From Akkermansia sp. RCC_12PD (GTDB lineage: Bacteria > Verrucomicrobiota > Verrucomicrobiia > Verrucomicrobiales > Akkermansiaceae): a stretch of DNA of 64,000 nucleotides. Below the pieces are notes generated by a model. That model worked only from the letters and a program-made list of their open reading frames with translations, did not search any database and was not told the origin of the DNA. The position numbers and the translations under genes were made by a program. The DNA lies in NCBI RefSeq assembly GCF_036417355.1, contig NZ_CP143889.1, forward strand, positions 2,108,001 to 2,172,000, read 5' to 3'. Shown piece by piece: positions 19,201-27,002 of the stretch (the stretch's first letter is position 1; every line of letters begins with the position of its first letter).

Positions 19201-19638
19201 GGCATCATAAATGTAGCTGGTGATGGTTTCAGGCGTGGTTTCCGTGGCGGAACGAATAGTTTCAACTAGTTGCTTGGCCGAGTTGTATGCGTAGCTGGTT
19301 GTGATGCCATCTTCGTCGGTTTCTCTCAAGGGACCGCAGCACATCCATTCCGTCGTGCGGATGCGTCCATTGCCCTTCGTCGTCTTGGTACGGCGAAGTT
19401 CAACATCGTATTCATAATCTTCCGAAGTAATTAAAGACCAATTTTCACCTGTGTGGACGTATTGCTCCTGTCTGGTGGTGGTGCCGTTTTCAGCGACGTA
19501 TTGCACGGTTCTGGTACTTTGGCCGGGAACAATGCTCCCGTTTGCCTGGACAGTTGAGGTCACCTTGTGGGTAGCACCATGATCCGTGGTGGCTTCATAG
19601 GTATAGACGGTCTGAACGCCGTTGATACCCTGGCTCAT
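16270..19638 (-). CDS. Rhs/YD-repeat protein, central and C-terminal part
   Basis: A 1,122-residue open frame dense in YD repeats (for example YDAAGRIISTRKD, YDDLGRVISTTD, YDIRGRKIAEYG). It ends with the Rhs-associated core: YRHLNPLTGRWINRDSIAEQ, then a junction PILKYDILGK after which the variable tip begins. The tip, with DDKFKHCYATC, is cut by TAG and would continue 71 codons. The apparent ATG at 19638 overlaps the preceding frame by 4 bp and is probably internal to one long gene. As written it would lack its N-terminal encapsulating part and its last domain. Confidence 0.8.
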   Translation of the reverse strand: MSQGINGVQTVYTYEATTDHGATHKVTSTVQANGSIVPGQSTRTVQYVAENGTTTRQEQYVHTGENWSLITSEDYEYDVELRRTKTTKGNGRIRTTEWMCCGPLRETDEDGITTSYAYNSAKQLVETIRSATETTPETITSYIYDAAGRIISTRKDVGALTTVESTEYDDLGRVISTTDILGRVTRTQYSDNQLTTTITNPSGATLITQTYYDGSILLQAGTGQREMETQLELTQEGILTTTLSQGVVLSRTLQNGFGQTIRQEQPNTLEGFIVTRNTYNDKGQLVRSQSEDMAPTMTVYNELGNVVRQTILLDELHPHDPTKNRISGSSLCYQIREDGVYEVQTTITYNAQGFPLTQIIEKIVSQLNSTLESKKITTDIYGQQSIQWTEYTAPTKRTQFSHIPTSDIIAKSLVVDGFTIRQTNCAGIHSSQERSYTSTGMMLKQTDARGNIMTIESDLAGRAVQTTDTAGNMTIITYTPCCDAPASITNALGDTARYSYDIRGRKIAEYGTAIQPSCFAYDEAGRLTSLTTFRTDEGDITTDPSSRTDGDTTRWLYDAATGLELKKTYANGSCVSKTYDRLNRLETLTKARGIVTTYQYAPATGELVSVSHSDNTQPWLYSYNHLGQMTSVYDASGTRELCYDAYGRTQQNNSFGTVESCIQEEYDAFGRPCGYRLMIGTRTVQYSHLDYGHQGAMIGMNMEGLDTPFTWQYDQISGFLNQLSYPNGMVRRNTYHPQLYLLASIGYEVPGNGGRVAGHVYQYDHLMRPVQRKDSWEAATPATTRDFTYNGRSELTGDQIQQRGNFAYQYDNIGNRKTARELEEEVSYDANSLNQYTNIIQADVSFDPLYDADGNQTRMKTSTGIWNVCYDGNDRPVSFTSEDGYTLVVCNYDYMGRRFEKKVIVNGTYISHTYYLYRNYLQIAELDVMQPVPILVKSYLWEPTELETTHILMMTFQKENVTEIKEHLYFMYDILKNVTSIFDGLQTRRARYEYTPFGAPLTMEGDMAQNNKFRFSCEYEDDELGLIYYNYRHLNPLTGRWINRDSIAEQGGWNLYTLCMNSPILKYDILGKSASGWGGGISFALWLACAAHAFIKAWFHSTKDDKFKHCYATCLISTNCGK

Positions 19639-21656
19639 CTTCTGTCTTCCCCGGGCATAAGGGTATTGTGTTGCTTCTCCATAAGTCTCCGAGATGCTTG
19701 TGTGAACCTCATCGGAGCCCAGAGCCGTCTCTGTAACTGTGGTCCGGTTGACTTCGTGGCTGTCTTCATAAGTGTAGCTCCTTTGGTCAGAACGGTTTCC
19801 GTTCCGTCCTGGGCAATGATGATTTCCCTTTCCGTTGCCGGCCTGAAATCATTGAAACGCAGGTCGGCATAGGTGGTACGTGTTCCTTTTTCTCCTCCTC
19901 CTGCCCACGGTGTTGCTTCCAGAACCACCCGGCCCTGGTCGTCGTACTCATAGCGCGTGTAGCCTCCGTCGGGCTTGATTTCCAATGACACGCGGAACTG
20001 GTCGTTATACGTGTAGAGTGTTGTTTGGGCCAGGGGAGTATCGTAGCCTTCCGTGCTGCTGATGGTCAGCCAGCCTCCGTCCGTGCTCTTCTGGACGGTG
20101 CGTACGCAGGATACGGGCGTTTCCTCGTTGATCTTGCGGTAGCTCTCAATCATTTCCCACTTGGAGCCGGGCAGGAAATTGCGCTCAATCCGCCGTACGA
20201 TGCGCTCGTCCCCTTCACCCTGGGTGATAGTTACATTGTTGCCTTCCACTTTCCGCTCCGTGCGGAAGGCGGGCATGCCCTGCCTCTGCTCGGTGATGAG
20301 CATCACGGGTTCTCCATCCTTGACAGTATTTTCATAGCTGACCGTCTTGTAGGGAGTCCCGGAAGCAGCTACGCTCCGGGCGGTTTTGTTCACCTGGGAG
20401 GGGGAGTACCACTCCAGGGTGAGTTTGTTGCCTTCAGGCACTGCCTGGAGAAGACCCTGCGACTGGGACCAGATGCTTTGGATGGCGCCGGTGGAGGGAT
20501 GGCGGTTGACCTGGAGTTTGGCAGCATAGGCTTCCGCCGTGGTTTCCACCCCGGAAGAAGAAATCAGGGAAACAACCTTGCCGGTGGAAGCCGAGAAGCG
20601 CAGGGTACTTCCATTGCTCTGGACCATGTCCAAATAGGCGGGATCCCCGTTCATACAGGGAGACTTGTCCTGGTTGAGCAGCCGGACCCTGTAGTTGAGT
20701 TTGCGTGAGCCTCCGGAAACGGGAGCGTCGGCGCTTCCGGCGTCGGCGCGGAAAGAGATGGAGCTGCCGGTGGGGCGCTTGACAGTTGCCTGGCGGGAAG
20801 CGGAGTCCCAGGAGCAGGTCCATTCGAGGGGATGCTTGTAGCGCAGTCCAATGGAGCATTGAGGATTGGCCCGGAAACTGAAGGAAGCTGCGCCGCCTCC
20901 TTCATCCCCGCCTCCGGAGTTTTCCCCGCCGACTTCCAGCATGCCTTCACAGTCGTCGGCATCATCCGGGTTGCCGCCGAAGGAGTGGCCTCCGGCAGAG
21001 TTGGGTCCTCCATTCTTGTCACACTCGGATTGAGCGCTTTCTTCCTCGCATTTGCAGGAACAGGGGCATGGACAGCCTTCTTCTTCCGGTCCGCTGGAGG
21101 AGGAAGAGGAATTGCTGCTGGAGCTGGAGCTGGAACTGCTTGACTTGGGATCAAACTCAAAATCATCCCCTCCCCCTTCCGAAGAGCTGCTGGAGGTGGT
21201 CTCTTCTTCCTCGTCCCGATAAAGATTGACCAGGGTGATGACTTCCTCTCCTTCCTTGTCCGGAGGAGTTACATTAGGGTCGAGGTAGGAATTAATATCG
21301 GGCGCCTCCGCCTTGTCGGAAAGAACGGCAATGCAGAACTCCTGTCCGGAGCCCAGGGCGGCATGGTGCTCATGGACGATTTGGCACCAGTAATACCCCT
21401 GTTCCAGCACGACGCTCTCCGGCTTGACGGAAAGGTCCTTTGCTTCGCTGGTCAGTTCCACATTCCTGAATGGGATGGCCAGGGAGATGGAGGAATCGGC
21501 GTCCAGGGAAAGGAAATAGGTACCGCGTTTCATGATCTTGAGGTACCCGGTCCATTCATGGCGAGTGTCATCGGAAGCGGAACGTGGGGAGATGAGAACG
21601 GGGGCGGTGATGCCGTTGACGTAGAAGTCGGCCTGCGGGAGTCCGTTGGCGAACAT
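19635..21656 (-). CDS. Rhs protein, N-terminal part
   Basis: A 673-residue frame. Residues ~1-110 have a beta-rich PA14-like feel (FYVNGITAPVL, RGTYFLSLDADSSISL). It is followed by acidic and serine-rich linkers with runs of 10 and 6 serines and a Cys/Pro-rich CPCPCSCKC block, then the start of the Rhs beta-cage (FSFRANPQCSIGLRYKHPLEW, YTRYEYDDQGRVVLEATPW). After VLTK the reading switches to junk because of the 1-nt frameshift at 19782-19784. The upstream frame includes EPRYPFVP before this ATG, so the true start is probably 21704. Confidence 0.75.
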   Translation of the reverse strand: MFANGLPQADFYVNGITAPVLISPRSASDDTRHEWTGYLKIMKRGTYFLSLDADSSISLAIPFRNVELTSEAKDLSVKPESVVLEQGYYWCQIVHEHHAALGSGQEFCIAVLSDKAEAPDINSYLDPNVTPPDKEGEEVITLVNLYRDEEEETTSSSSSEGGGDDFEFDPKSSSSSSSSSSNSSSSSSGPEEEGCPCPCSCKCEEESAQSECDKNGGPNSAGGHSFGGNPDDADDCEGMLEVGGENSGGGDEGGGAASFSFRANPQCSIGLRYKHPLEWTCSWDSASRQATVKRPTGSSISFRADAGSADAPVSGGSRKLNYRVRLLNQDKSPCMNGDPAYLDMVQSNGSTLRFSASTGKVVSLISSSGVETTAEAYAAKLQVNRHPSTGAIQSIWSQSQGLLQAVPEGNKLTLEWYSPSQVNKTARSVAASGTPYKTVSYENTVKDGEPVMLITEQRQGMPAFRTERKVEGNNVTITQGEGDERIVRRIERNFLPGSKWEMIESYRKINEETPVSCVRTVQKSTDGGWLTISSTEGYDTPLAQTTLYTYNDQFRVSLEIKPDGGYTRYEYDDQGRVVLEATPWAGGGEKGTRTTYADLRFNDFRPATEREIIIAQDGTETVLTKGATLMKTATKSTGPQLQRRLWAPMRFTQASRRLMEKQHNTLMPGEDRR

Positions 21657-21704
21657 GGGAACGAAGGGATAGCGGGGTTCCTAGGTAATTTGGGTATTGT
21701 TCAT

Positions 21705-22012
21705 TGTCTTGTAAACCAGTATTGTTAAGTGATTTGCGGACAATGTAGAACTTTCTGTCACCCAAATGAAAGACGCCTGAAACGTTAGGATTCATTTTAT
21801 TTTTGAAATGGAAGGTAATACACAAGAAAAGACCTTATCCCTTCCGATAAATTTCTTAGAAATACCAGAATAAAAATGAAAATTGCGCTAGAATCAACGC
21901 CTTAATTATAGCCGATTGCCGGAACAGGAATTTATTCCATTTAAAAAATCCTTCTCCTGATTACATTAAAGTTTTAACTTTTAATGACAGGGATGGGAGT
22001 GGCCTACCTGGT
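21705..22012 (-). other. AT-rich intergenic region upstream of the Rhs gene
   Basis: About 308 bp without a convincing gene. It should hold the Rhs promoter. A weak AT-only hairpin (ATTAAAGTT and AACTTTTAAT, ~21964-21983) lies just after the end of the DUF456 gene and could act as its terminator. Confidence 0.3.
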
Positions 22013-22516
22013 TCAGAACAGGAAATAGCAGGAGCAGAACCAGGCGATAATCAGCAGGCCGCAGGTGAATTCAAGCAGAAGCCCCGTAAGCATCCCCAGG
22101 GCGGCGCCTGACCCGGCCTTGAATGCGGCGGCAATGTCCTTGCGGGCGAAAATAAGTTCGGCCAGGAGTGCCCCCAGGAACGGCATGACCAGAAGGCCGA
22201 CAATGGGGGTGAACAGGATGGCGCCCACAATGGCTCCGATGACGGCGCCCCAGATTCCTGCCGAGGTACTGCCGAATTTTTTGGCTCCCATGCCGCCGGA
22301 AAGCTTGTCAATGACGAGTCCTCCCGCGACCAGAAGCGCCAGCACGGTCCACTCCCACCACGCCAGGGTCTGGCTGCCCATGACTCCCTGCCAGATGCAG
22401 CCGGCCGCAATGATGATGATGCCGGGCAGCATGGGAATAAGTGTGCCGATCAGTCCCATGCCGAACAGGAGCAGGGTGACGCACCAGATGAGGGTTTCAG
22501 AAAGTACCGGGGGCAT
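22013..22516 (-). CDS. DUF456 membrane protein
   Basis: A 167-residue membrane protein from MPPVLSETLIW. DUF456 proteins have a glycine-rich, multi-helix pattern, here LLFGMGLIGTLIPMLPGIII, then GSTSAGIWGAVIGAIVGAIL and FLGALLAELIFARKD. Function unknown. I rejected the longer frame to 22816 because the extra ~100 residues are low-complexity and overlap the divergent beta-lactamase gene. Confidence 0.85.
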   Translation of the reverse strand: MPPVLSETLIWCVTLLLFGMGLIGTLIPMLPGIIIIAAGCIWQGVMGSQTLAWWEWTVLALLVAGGLVIDKLSGGMGAKKFGSTSAGIWGAVIGAIVGAILFTPIVGLLVMPFLGALLAELIFARKDIAAAFKAGSGAALGMLTGLLLEFTCGLLIIAWFCSCYFLF

Positions 22517-22631
22517 GTTTTCGTTCTTAGCAGGAAGCGGGAGATGTGGCAAGGATTCTGCCCGGCTTGCGGCATGACGGAAAAACGCTGGTCGTCTGAT
22601 GGATTGCTGTTGCAGTTTCCGTAGTCTGAGT

Positions 22632-23573
22632 ATGCAATGCATGCCTATGGTTTTTTCCGGTTCTTTTTTACGGAACGGAGTCTTGTGTTCCTGTGCCCTG
22701 CTTATGGCAACAGTTTCCTTTTCCGCCGAGGTCCCGGAAGGGGATTCCGTCGCCATCCGGGAAATTGTCCGTCCGCTGAAAGCGCATGTGGGCGTTTCCG
22801 CCGTCATGCTGGACACGGGCGAATCCGTCTCTGTGGGGGACGAAGCTTTTTACCCCATGCAGAGCGTTTATAAATTCCCGCTGGCCCTGTCTGTGCTGAA
22901 ACGGGTGGACCAGGGAGTTCTGGACCTGGATCAGAAGGTGAAAGTGACCAGGGACCAGTTGCCGGAAAAAACATGGAGCCCTTTGAGGGACCGCTTTCCG
23001 CAGGGCGGCGAGTTTCCACTGAAGGAATTGTTGCGTTTTTCCGTGCAGGAAAGCGACAATAACGCCTGTGACATCCTGTTTTCCCTGATAGGCGGCCCCG
23101 CAAACGTTCAAAAGGATTTGAAGGAATGGGGGGTGGAGAACATGAACGTCAAATACACGGAGGCGGACACACACCGGAATCATGAATGGCAGTATTCCAA
23201 TTCCGCCCGTCCCACCGCCATGACCTCCCTGTTCCGGATGTTTGACGAGGGGAAGATATTGAAAAAGGATACACAGCTTTTTTTGTGGGATATGATGGCT
23301 TCCTGCGCTACAGGGGCGGAGCGGTTGAAGGGCCTGCTGCCGAAGGAATACGTGGTGGCGCACAAGACCGGAACGGGAGGAACGTTGCCGGACGGCGCCG
23401 TTTCCGCCATCAATGACGCCGGGATCATTGTACTGCCCGGCGGCAGGAGAATGGCTGTGACTGTTTTCGTGATGAATTCCAAGGATTCTCCCGCCGTCTG
23501 CGAGGGGACGATCGCTTCCGTAGCCCGCTGGCTGTGTACGGAATGGAAAGCCGCCGGAGGCGTTAAGAAGTGA
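22632..23573 (+). CDS. class A beta-lactamase
   Basis: A ~313-residue exported serine beta-lactamase. It has a signal peptide (LCSCALLMATVSFSAEV), then the SxxK active site in MQSVYKFPLAL, the SDN loop as ESDNNACDI, a Glu in the omega-loop region (TEADTHRNHEWQY) and the KTG motif as HKTGTGGTLPDG. The pattern of the omega-loop and SDN motif is closer to the CfxA/PER/VEB-like A2 branch than to TEM. It hydrolyses beta-lactam rings in the periplasm. The start could also be the ATG at 22599. It stands alone, divergent from the DUF456 gene. Confidence 0.9.
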   Translation: MQCMPMVFSGSFLRNGVLCSCALLMATVSFSAEVPEGDSVAIREIVRPLKAHVGVSAVMLDTGESVSVGDEAFYPMQSVYKFPLALSVLKRVDQGVLDLDQKVKVTRDQLPEKTWSPLRDRFPQGGEFPLKELLRFSVQESDNNACDILFSLIGGPANVQKDLKEWGVENMNVKYTEADTHRNHEWQYSNSARPTAMTSLFRMFDEGKILKKDTQLFLWDMMASCATGAERLKGLLPKEYVVAHKTGTGGTLPDGAVSAINDAGIIVLPGGRRMAVTVFVMNSKDSPAVCEGTIASVARWLCTEWKAAGGVKK

Positions 23574-23643
23574 ACGTCCGGGCCGGGACATGTTTTAAGC
23601 TTGGAAAGGCCGCGTGCATCAGGCAAGGTGTGCCGCGTTATTC

Positions 23644-25269
23644 ATGAAGAACCTATTGAGCCGGTACATCAGTCTGAGTCTGGCGCTGCGGTATTTGAAT
23701 CCGCTGCGCACGTTCTTTTCCATCATCACCCTGATCTGCCTGCTGGGCGTCTCTCTGGGGGTGATGGTGCTCATTGTCGTGTTGTCCGTCATGGGAGGTC
23801 TTCAGAAGGAAATTCAGGGCAACCTGTTCGCGCATTCCCCCCATGTGCAGGTATGTTACAGGAATGATTTCGGTGTCCGTGAAGTGATTCCGGACTGGGT
23901 GGAGCTGAGCGGCAGGCTCAGGCACGTTCCCGGCGTCCAGTCCACGTATGCCCTGATTGAGGATTATGCGCTGGTGGACGTACAGGGGAAGCAGAGGCCC
24001 TGCTTTTTCCGCGCCATTGATACGGAAAATGCGGCACAGCTTGAGGATTTGAAGCATTTGATCGTTTCCGGAAATGCCGATCTGGACATGGGGGAAAAGG
24101 CAGTCATTTCTTCCATCGTGGCGGAGAACATGGGCCTGAATGTGGGCGATACCGTGCGCGTGTACACCACCCGGAATTTTCAGGAAATTTCACACGCCTA
24201 TCAGCAGACGGAACTACCTCTGCTGGCGGAAAAAAACGCCGCGGAGCTGGATGAGCTGAAGAAATGGGGAAAATCTCTGAAAGCGGAGCAGGGGCGTGAA
24301 GAGGTGTCCCAGGCGTCCGTGGACCAGGCGTTCGCCACTCTGAACAGCCTGTTGGCCGTCCCCCGCAGGGATACGGAACGCTCCGGCCTGCTGGACATGA
24401 TCGGCCTGCTCAATGAAGGGGAGGCCCTGGAGGGAGGCAAGGCAGCTTTTCCGGAAGGTACGGGCAAGGAATGGGAAGCTGTTTTGGCCGGATTCACCGC
24501 CGAACGGCGCAATGAGGCGGACATGGAATGCTTCCGTAAAATCAAGGAGCTGGTCATGCCCAAGGATTTGGAAGTCATCGGCATTTACCGCGCCTCCCAG
24601 CACACGCCCAGCCCGGACCTGTTCATTCCCCTGGTCATCGGCCAGGAATTGCTGGGGTATGAGGATGATGTGGTGCAGGCCGTGGCCCTGCGCGTGGATG
24701 ATCCCTACCATGTGGAGACCATGCTGGCGCCCGTGATGCAGGCTCTGGAAAAGGAGAAGCCTGCTTCTTCCTGGGTTCTGGAAACCTGGCACGACCGGTT
24801 CAATTCATGGTTTGAACTGATGCAGAAGGAACGCATGATGATGAGTTTTGTCCTGTCGTTTATTTCCCTGATATCCGCGTTCTGCATCATGGCGGTGATG
24901 TTTACCGTTTCCATTCAGCGCAAACGGGAGATCGCCGTCATGAAGGCTTTGGGCGCCACGCCGTTCCAGGTGGTGCGCGTGTTTCTGTGGCAGGGGGTGA
25001 TCATCGGTTTTGCAGGGGCCCTTCTGGGCGTTGGACTGGGGCTGCTCGTGCTGGAATACCGCATGCAGATCCAGGGTTTTCTGGCGGGAATAGGCTTTGA
25101 TCCGTTCCCCGTGGCCTTCCACGGCACGGCGAATATCCCGGTGGTGGTTGATTGGGGGGAACTGGCATGGCAGGCGGTGAAGGCCTTTGTGATGGTCGTC
25201 GTGGCTTCCATCATTCCCGCTCTCATCACGGCGCGCCAGGATCCGGCCCGTTCCCTCCGCAGCATGTAA
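23644..25269 (+). CDS. LolC/LolE-like lipoprotein-releasing ABC permease with a long insert
   Basis: A ~541-residue FtsX-type permease. The N-terminus SLALRYLNPLRTFFSIITLI and the first helix match LolC/E. Three C-terminal helices follow (MMSFVLSFISLISAFCIMAV; KREIAVMKALGATPFQVVRVF, the classic LolC/E coupling motif; and the final AVKAFVMVVVASIIPALITA with ARQDPARSLRSM). Typical LolC/E are ~400 residues; here a charged helical insert of ~120 residues (about 195-310) lies in the periplasmic domain. Its role would be extracting lipoproteins for transport to the outer membrane. No LolD ATPase gene is adjacent. I used the ATG at 23644. Confidence 0.85.
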   Translation: MKNLLSRYISLSLALRYLNPLRTFFSIITLICLLGVSLGVMVLIVVLSVMGGLQKEIQGNLFAHSPHVQVCYRNDFGVREVIPDWVELSGRLRHVPGVQSTYALIEDYALVDVQGKQRPCFFRAIDTENAAQLEDLKHLIVSGNADLDMGEKAVISSIVAENMGLNVGDTVRVYTTRNFQEISHAYQQTELPLLAEKNAAELDELKKWGKSLKAEQGREEVSQASVDQAFATLNSLLAVPRRDTERSGLLDMIGLLNEGEALEGGKAAFPEGTGKEWEAVLAGFTAERRNEADMECFRKIKELVMPKDLEVIGIYRASQHTPSPDLFIPLVIGQELLGYEDDVVQAVALRVDDPYHVETMLAPVMQALEKEKPASSWVLETWHDRFNSWFELMQKERMMMSFVLSFISLISAFCIMAVMFTVSIQRKREIAVMKALGATPFQVVRVFLWQGVIIGFAGALLGVGLGLLVLEYRMQIQGFLAGIGFDPFPVAFHGTANIPVVVDWGELAWQAVKAFVMVVVASIIPALITARQDPARSLRSM

Positions 25270-25282
25270 ACGGAAGCGACTC

Positions 25283-26152
25283 ATGGATATTTACTGGATT
25301 CAGGATCATGAAAAAAAGGGGCCTTTGCCGGAAGTGGAAGTCATTTCCATGCTGGAGGCGGGCCTGATCCCGGAAACCGCCCGCGCCTGGCATGCCGGGT
25401 GTGACGAATGGGTGCAAATACGTGAACTGCCTGTGATGAAGGAAATGTTTGACCGGAAAGATGAAGAGAAACGCCGAACCATGAAGGAAACCGCCCCCGG
25501 AGAGGATAGCGTGCTCACTGGACCGGAGGAATCCGGTGGTGAACGTTCCATGGCGGAGGCTGGGGAAAAATCTCCGGAGGCGGAAAATGAAGTGGTTCTG
25601 GTCGTTCCTTACCCTTACGTCCGTTTTCTGGGAAGGATGGCTGACGTGATGATGCACATGACGCTGTATCTGGCCCTGCTCAGGCTGTTCGGTATAGGAT
25701 TCCAGCCCGGACTGCTGCCGGGCACGTATGAAGCTCTTCTTTACATCTGCCTGCCGATGACGCTTATTGAGGCTCTTTTCCTGAGCACGCTGGGTACGAC
25801 GCCCGGCAAATCCATGCTCGGCGTTTCCGTGCGCGACTATTTGGGAAACAGGCTGTCTTTCTCCACTGCGTTCAGGCGCTCTCTGTTCGTGATGGTGCTG
25901 GGCCTGGGGTGTTTCGCCCCCACTCTGACGATGCTGGCCCTGTTTTTTTCCTGGTGGTGGGTACGCCGTTTCGGCTTCACGCCGTGGGACAGAAGACTGG
26001 GAACGACGGACGTATTGAACGAGCCCCTCTCCTTCCGCAAGGTGGCCATGACCCTGGCCCTGATCATTCTGTGTTTGCAGATCATGTACTTCCTGATTCT
26101 TCCCTGGCTTCCGGACATGGAGGCCTATGTGCAGGCGTCCTCGCAAATGTGA
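25283..26152 (+). CDS. GYF_2 plus RDD membrane protein
   Basis: A 289-residue protein. Residues 1-55 resemble a GYF_2 domain (MDIYWIQDHEKKGPLPEVEV ... DEWVQIRELP), an N-terminal module often fused to RDD proteins. After an acidic linker, residues ~110-289 form an RDD domain (VRFLGRMADVMMHMTLYL, GTTPGKSMLGVSVRDYLGN, TPWDRRLGTTDV) with about four membrane helices. Function unknown. It starts 13 bp after the LolC/E-like gene, so co-expression is likely. Confidence 0.85.
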   Translation: MDIYWIQDHEKKGPLPEVEVISMLEAGLIPETARAWHAGCDEWVQIRELPVMKEMFDRKDEEKRRTMKETAPGEDSVLTGPEESGGERSMAEAGEKSPEAENEVVLVVPYPYVRFLGRMADVMMHMTLYLALLRLFGIGFQPGLLPGTYEALLYICLPMTLIEALFLSTLGTTPGKSMLGVSVRDYLGNRLSFSTAFRRSLFVMVLGLGCFAPTLTMLALFFSWWWVRRFGFTPWDRRLGTTDVLNEPLSFRKVAMTLALIILCLQIMYFLILPWLPDMEAYVQASSQM

Positions 26153-26218
26153 CAAAAAGGCCGTTTTTGCGGGATTTAGTCTTTTCATCACCTGAAATTT
26201 TCTCATACTTGTGGCGCC

Positions 26219-26998
26219 ATGCCAGAAATACACCCAACGGCGGTAGTGCATCCTACTGCGGAAATTGCGGATGATGTCAAAATAGGCCCTTTTTGCGTTG
26301 TCGGGGAGCAGGTGAAGCTGGGGCCCGGATGCGTGCTTCACAGCCACGTGGTCATTGACGGCCCGTCCTCCTTCGGCAGCGGCAATGAATTCTTTCCATT
26401 CTCCGTCATTGGGCTGAAAAGCCAGGACTTGAAGTACCGGGGCGAACCCACTTATCTGGAAGTGGGGGACAACAACGTTTTCCGGGAAAACGCCACTATC
26501 AACCGTGCTACGGATATTGGCGGCAGAACGCGGATCGGAAACAACAACTTGTTCCTGGTATCCTGCCATGCCGGTCATGACTGCCAGATTGGCAACCATG
26601 TCATCTTTTCCGGTTTTGCGACGGCTGCCGGGCATGTAACGGTGGAGGATTACGCCATTCTGGCGGGATGCTGCGCCGTGCACCAGTTCGTCCGGATTGG
26701 AGAGCATGCCATGGTGGGCGCTGTGGCCCGCGTGGCCCAGGACGTGCTGCCCTACACCATTGTAGAAGGCCATCCCGCCGTTACGCGCGCCGTCAATTCC
26801 ATAGGCATGCAGCGGCGCGGTTTTTCAGAGGAAGACCTGCGGGCCGTGCGCATGTGCTATAAGAAGCTTTTCGTCAACAAAAAACTGACGGTGCATGAGG
26901 CCATCGAGGAACTTTTACAGTCTCCTTACGGGGAAAATCCCTGCCTGCAGCGCATCATTGAATTCGCGCAGACGTCGGAACGCGGATTCTGCCACTGA
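26219..26998 (+). CDS. lpxA: UDP-N-acetylglucosamine acyltransferase
   Basis: First enzyme of lipid A synthesis; it moves a hydroxyacyl chain from ACP to UDP-GlcNAc. The 259-residue protein starts with IHPTAVVHPTAEI and shows the hexapeptide-repeat left-handed beta-helix. It has SCHAGHDCQIGNHVI with the catalytic histidine, and the LpxA C-terminal helical part (GMQRRGFSEEDLRAV). Length is normal. lpxD, fabZ and lpxB are not adjacent. It is followed 4 bp later by the HAD phosphatase gene. Confidence 0.95.
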   Translation: MPEIHPTAVVHPTAEIADDVKIGPFCVVGEQVKLGPGCVLHSHVVIDGPSSFGSGNEFFPFSVIGLKSQDLKYRGEPTYLEVGDNNVFRENATINRATDIGGRTRIGNNNLFLVSCHAGHDCQIGNHVIFSGFATAAGHVTVEDYAILAGCCAVHQFVRIGEHAMVGAVARVAQDVLPYTIVEGHPAVTRAVNSIGMQRRGFSEEDLRAVRMCYKKLFVNKKLTVHEAIEELLQSPYGENPCLQRIIEFAQTSERGFCH

Positions 26999-27002
26999 GG
27001 CT

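Larger units (their letters stand above)
16054..21704 (-). pseudogene. Rhs-repeat polymorphic toxin gene broken by three lesions
   Basis: I reconstruct one gene of about 1,880 codons on the minus strand. (1) An ATG at 21704 starts MNNTQIT, then TAG (21681-21683), then EPRYPFVP running into the main frame, so codon 8 looks like a CAG-to-TAG change. (2) At 19782-19784 an A-run on the coding strand is one base short: continuing in the other frame gives RSYTYEDSHEVNRTTVTE and joins exactly to MSQGINGVQ. (3) TAG at 16270-16272 is followed in frame by 71 further codons to TAA at 16054. Rhs cores of this type wrap a C-terminal toxin. Sequencing error could explain one lesion but hardly all three. 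Confidence 0.75.

Noticed and set aside
16054-21704. Reassignment of TAG to an amino acid as the reason for the two in-frame TAG codons in the Rhs gene
   Set aside because: Other genes here end normally at TAG (for example kdsB and the HAD gene), and the same Rhs gene also has a frameshift, so decay is simpler.
21568-21825. 85-codon minus-strand frame at the Rhs start, as a separate small gene
   Set aside because: It runs into the Rhs coding region in the wrong frame; the in-frame MNNTQIT-TAG-EPRYPFVP reading explains the region better.
25226-26773. 515-codon minus-strand frame opposite the RDD and lpxA genes
   Set aside because: It crosses two well-supported genes on the plus strand and reads as His/Gln/Arg-rich shadow text.
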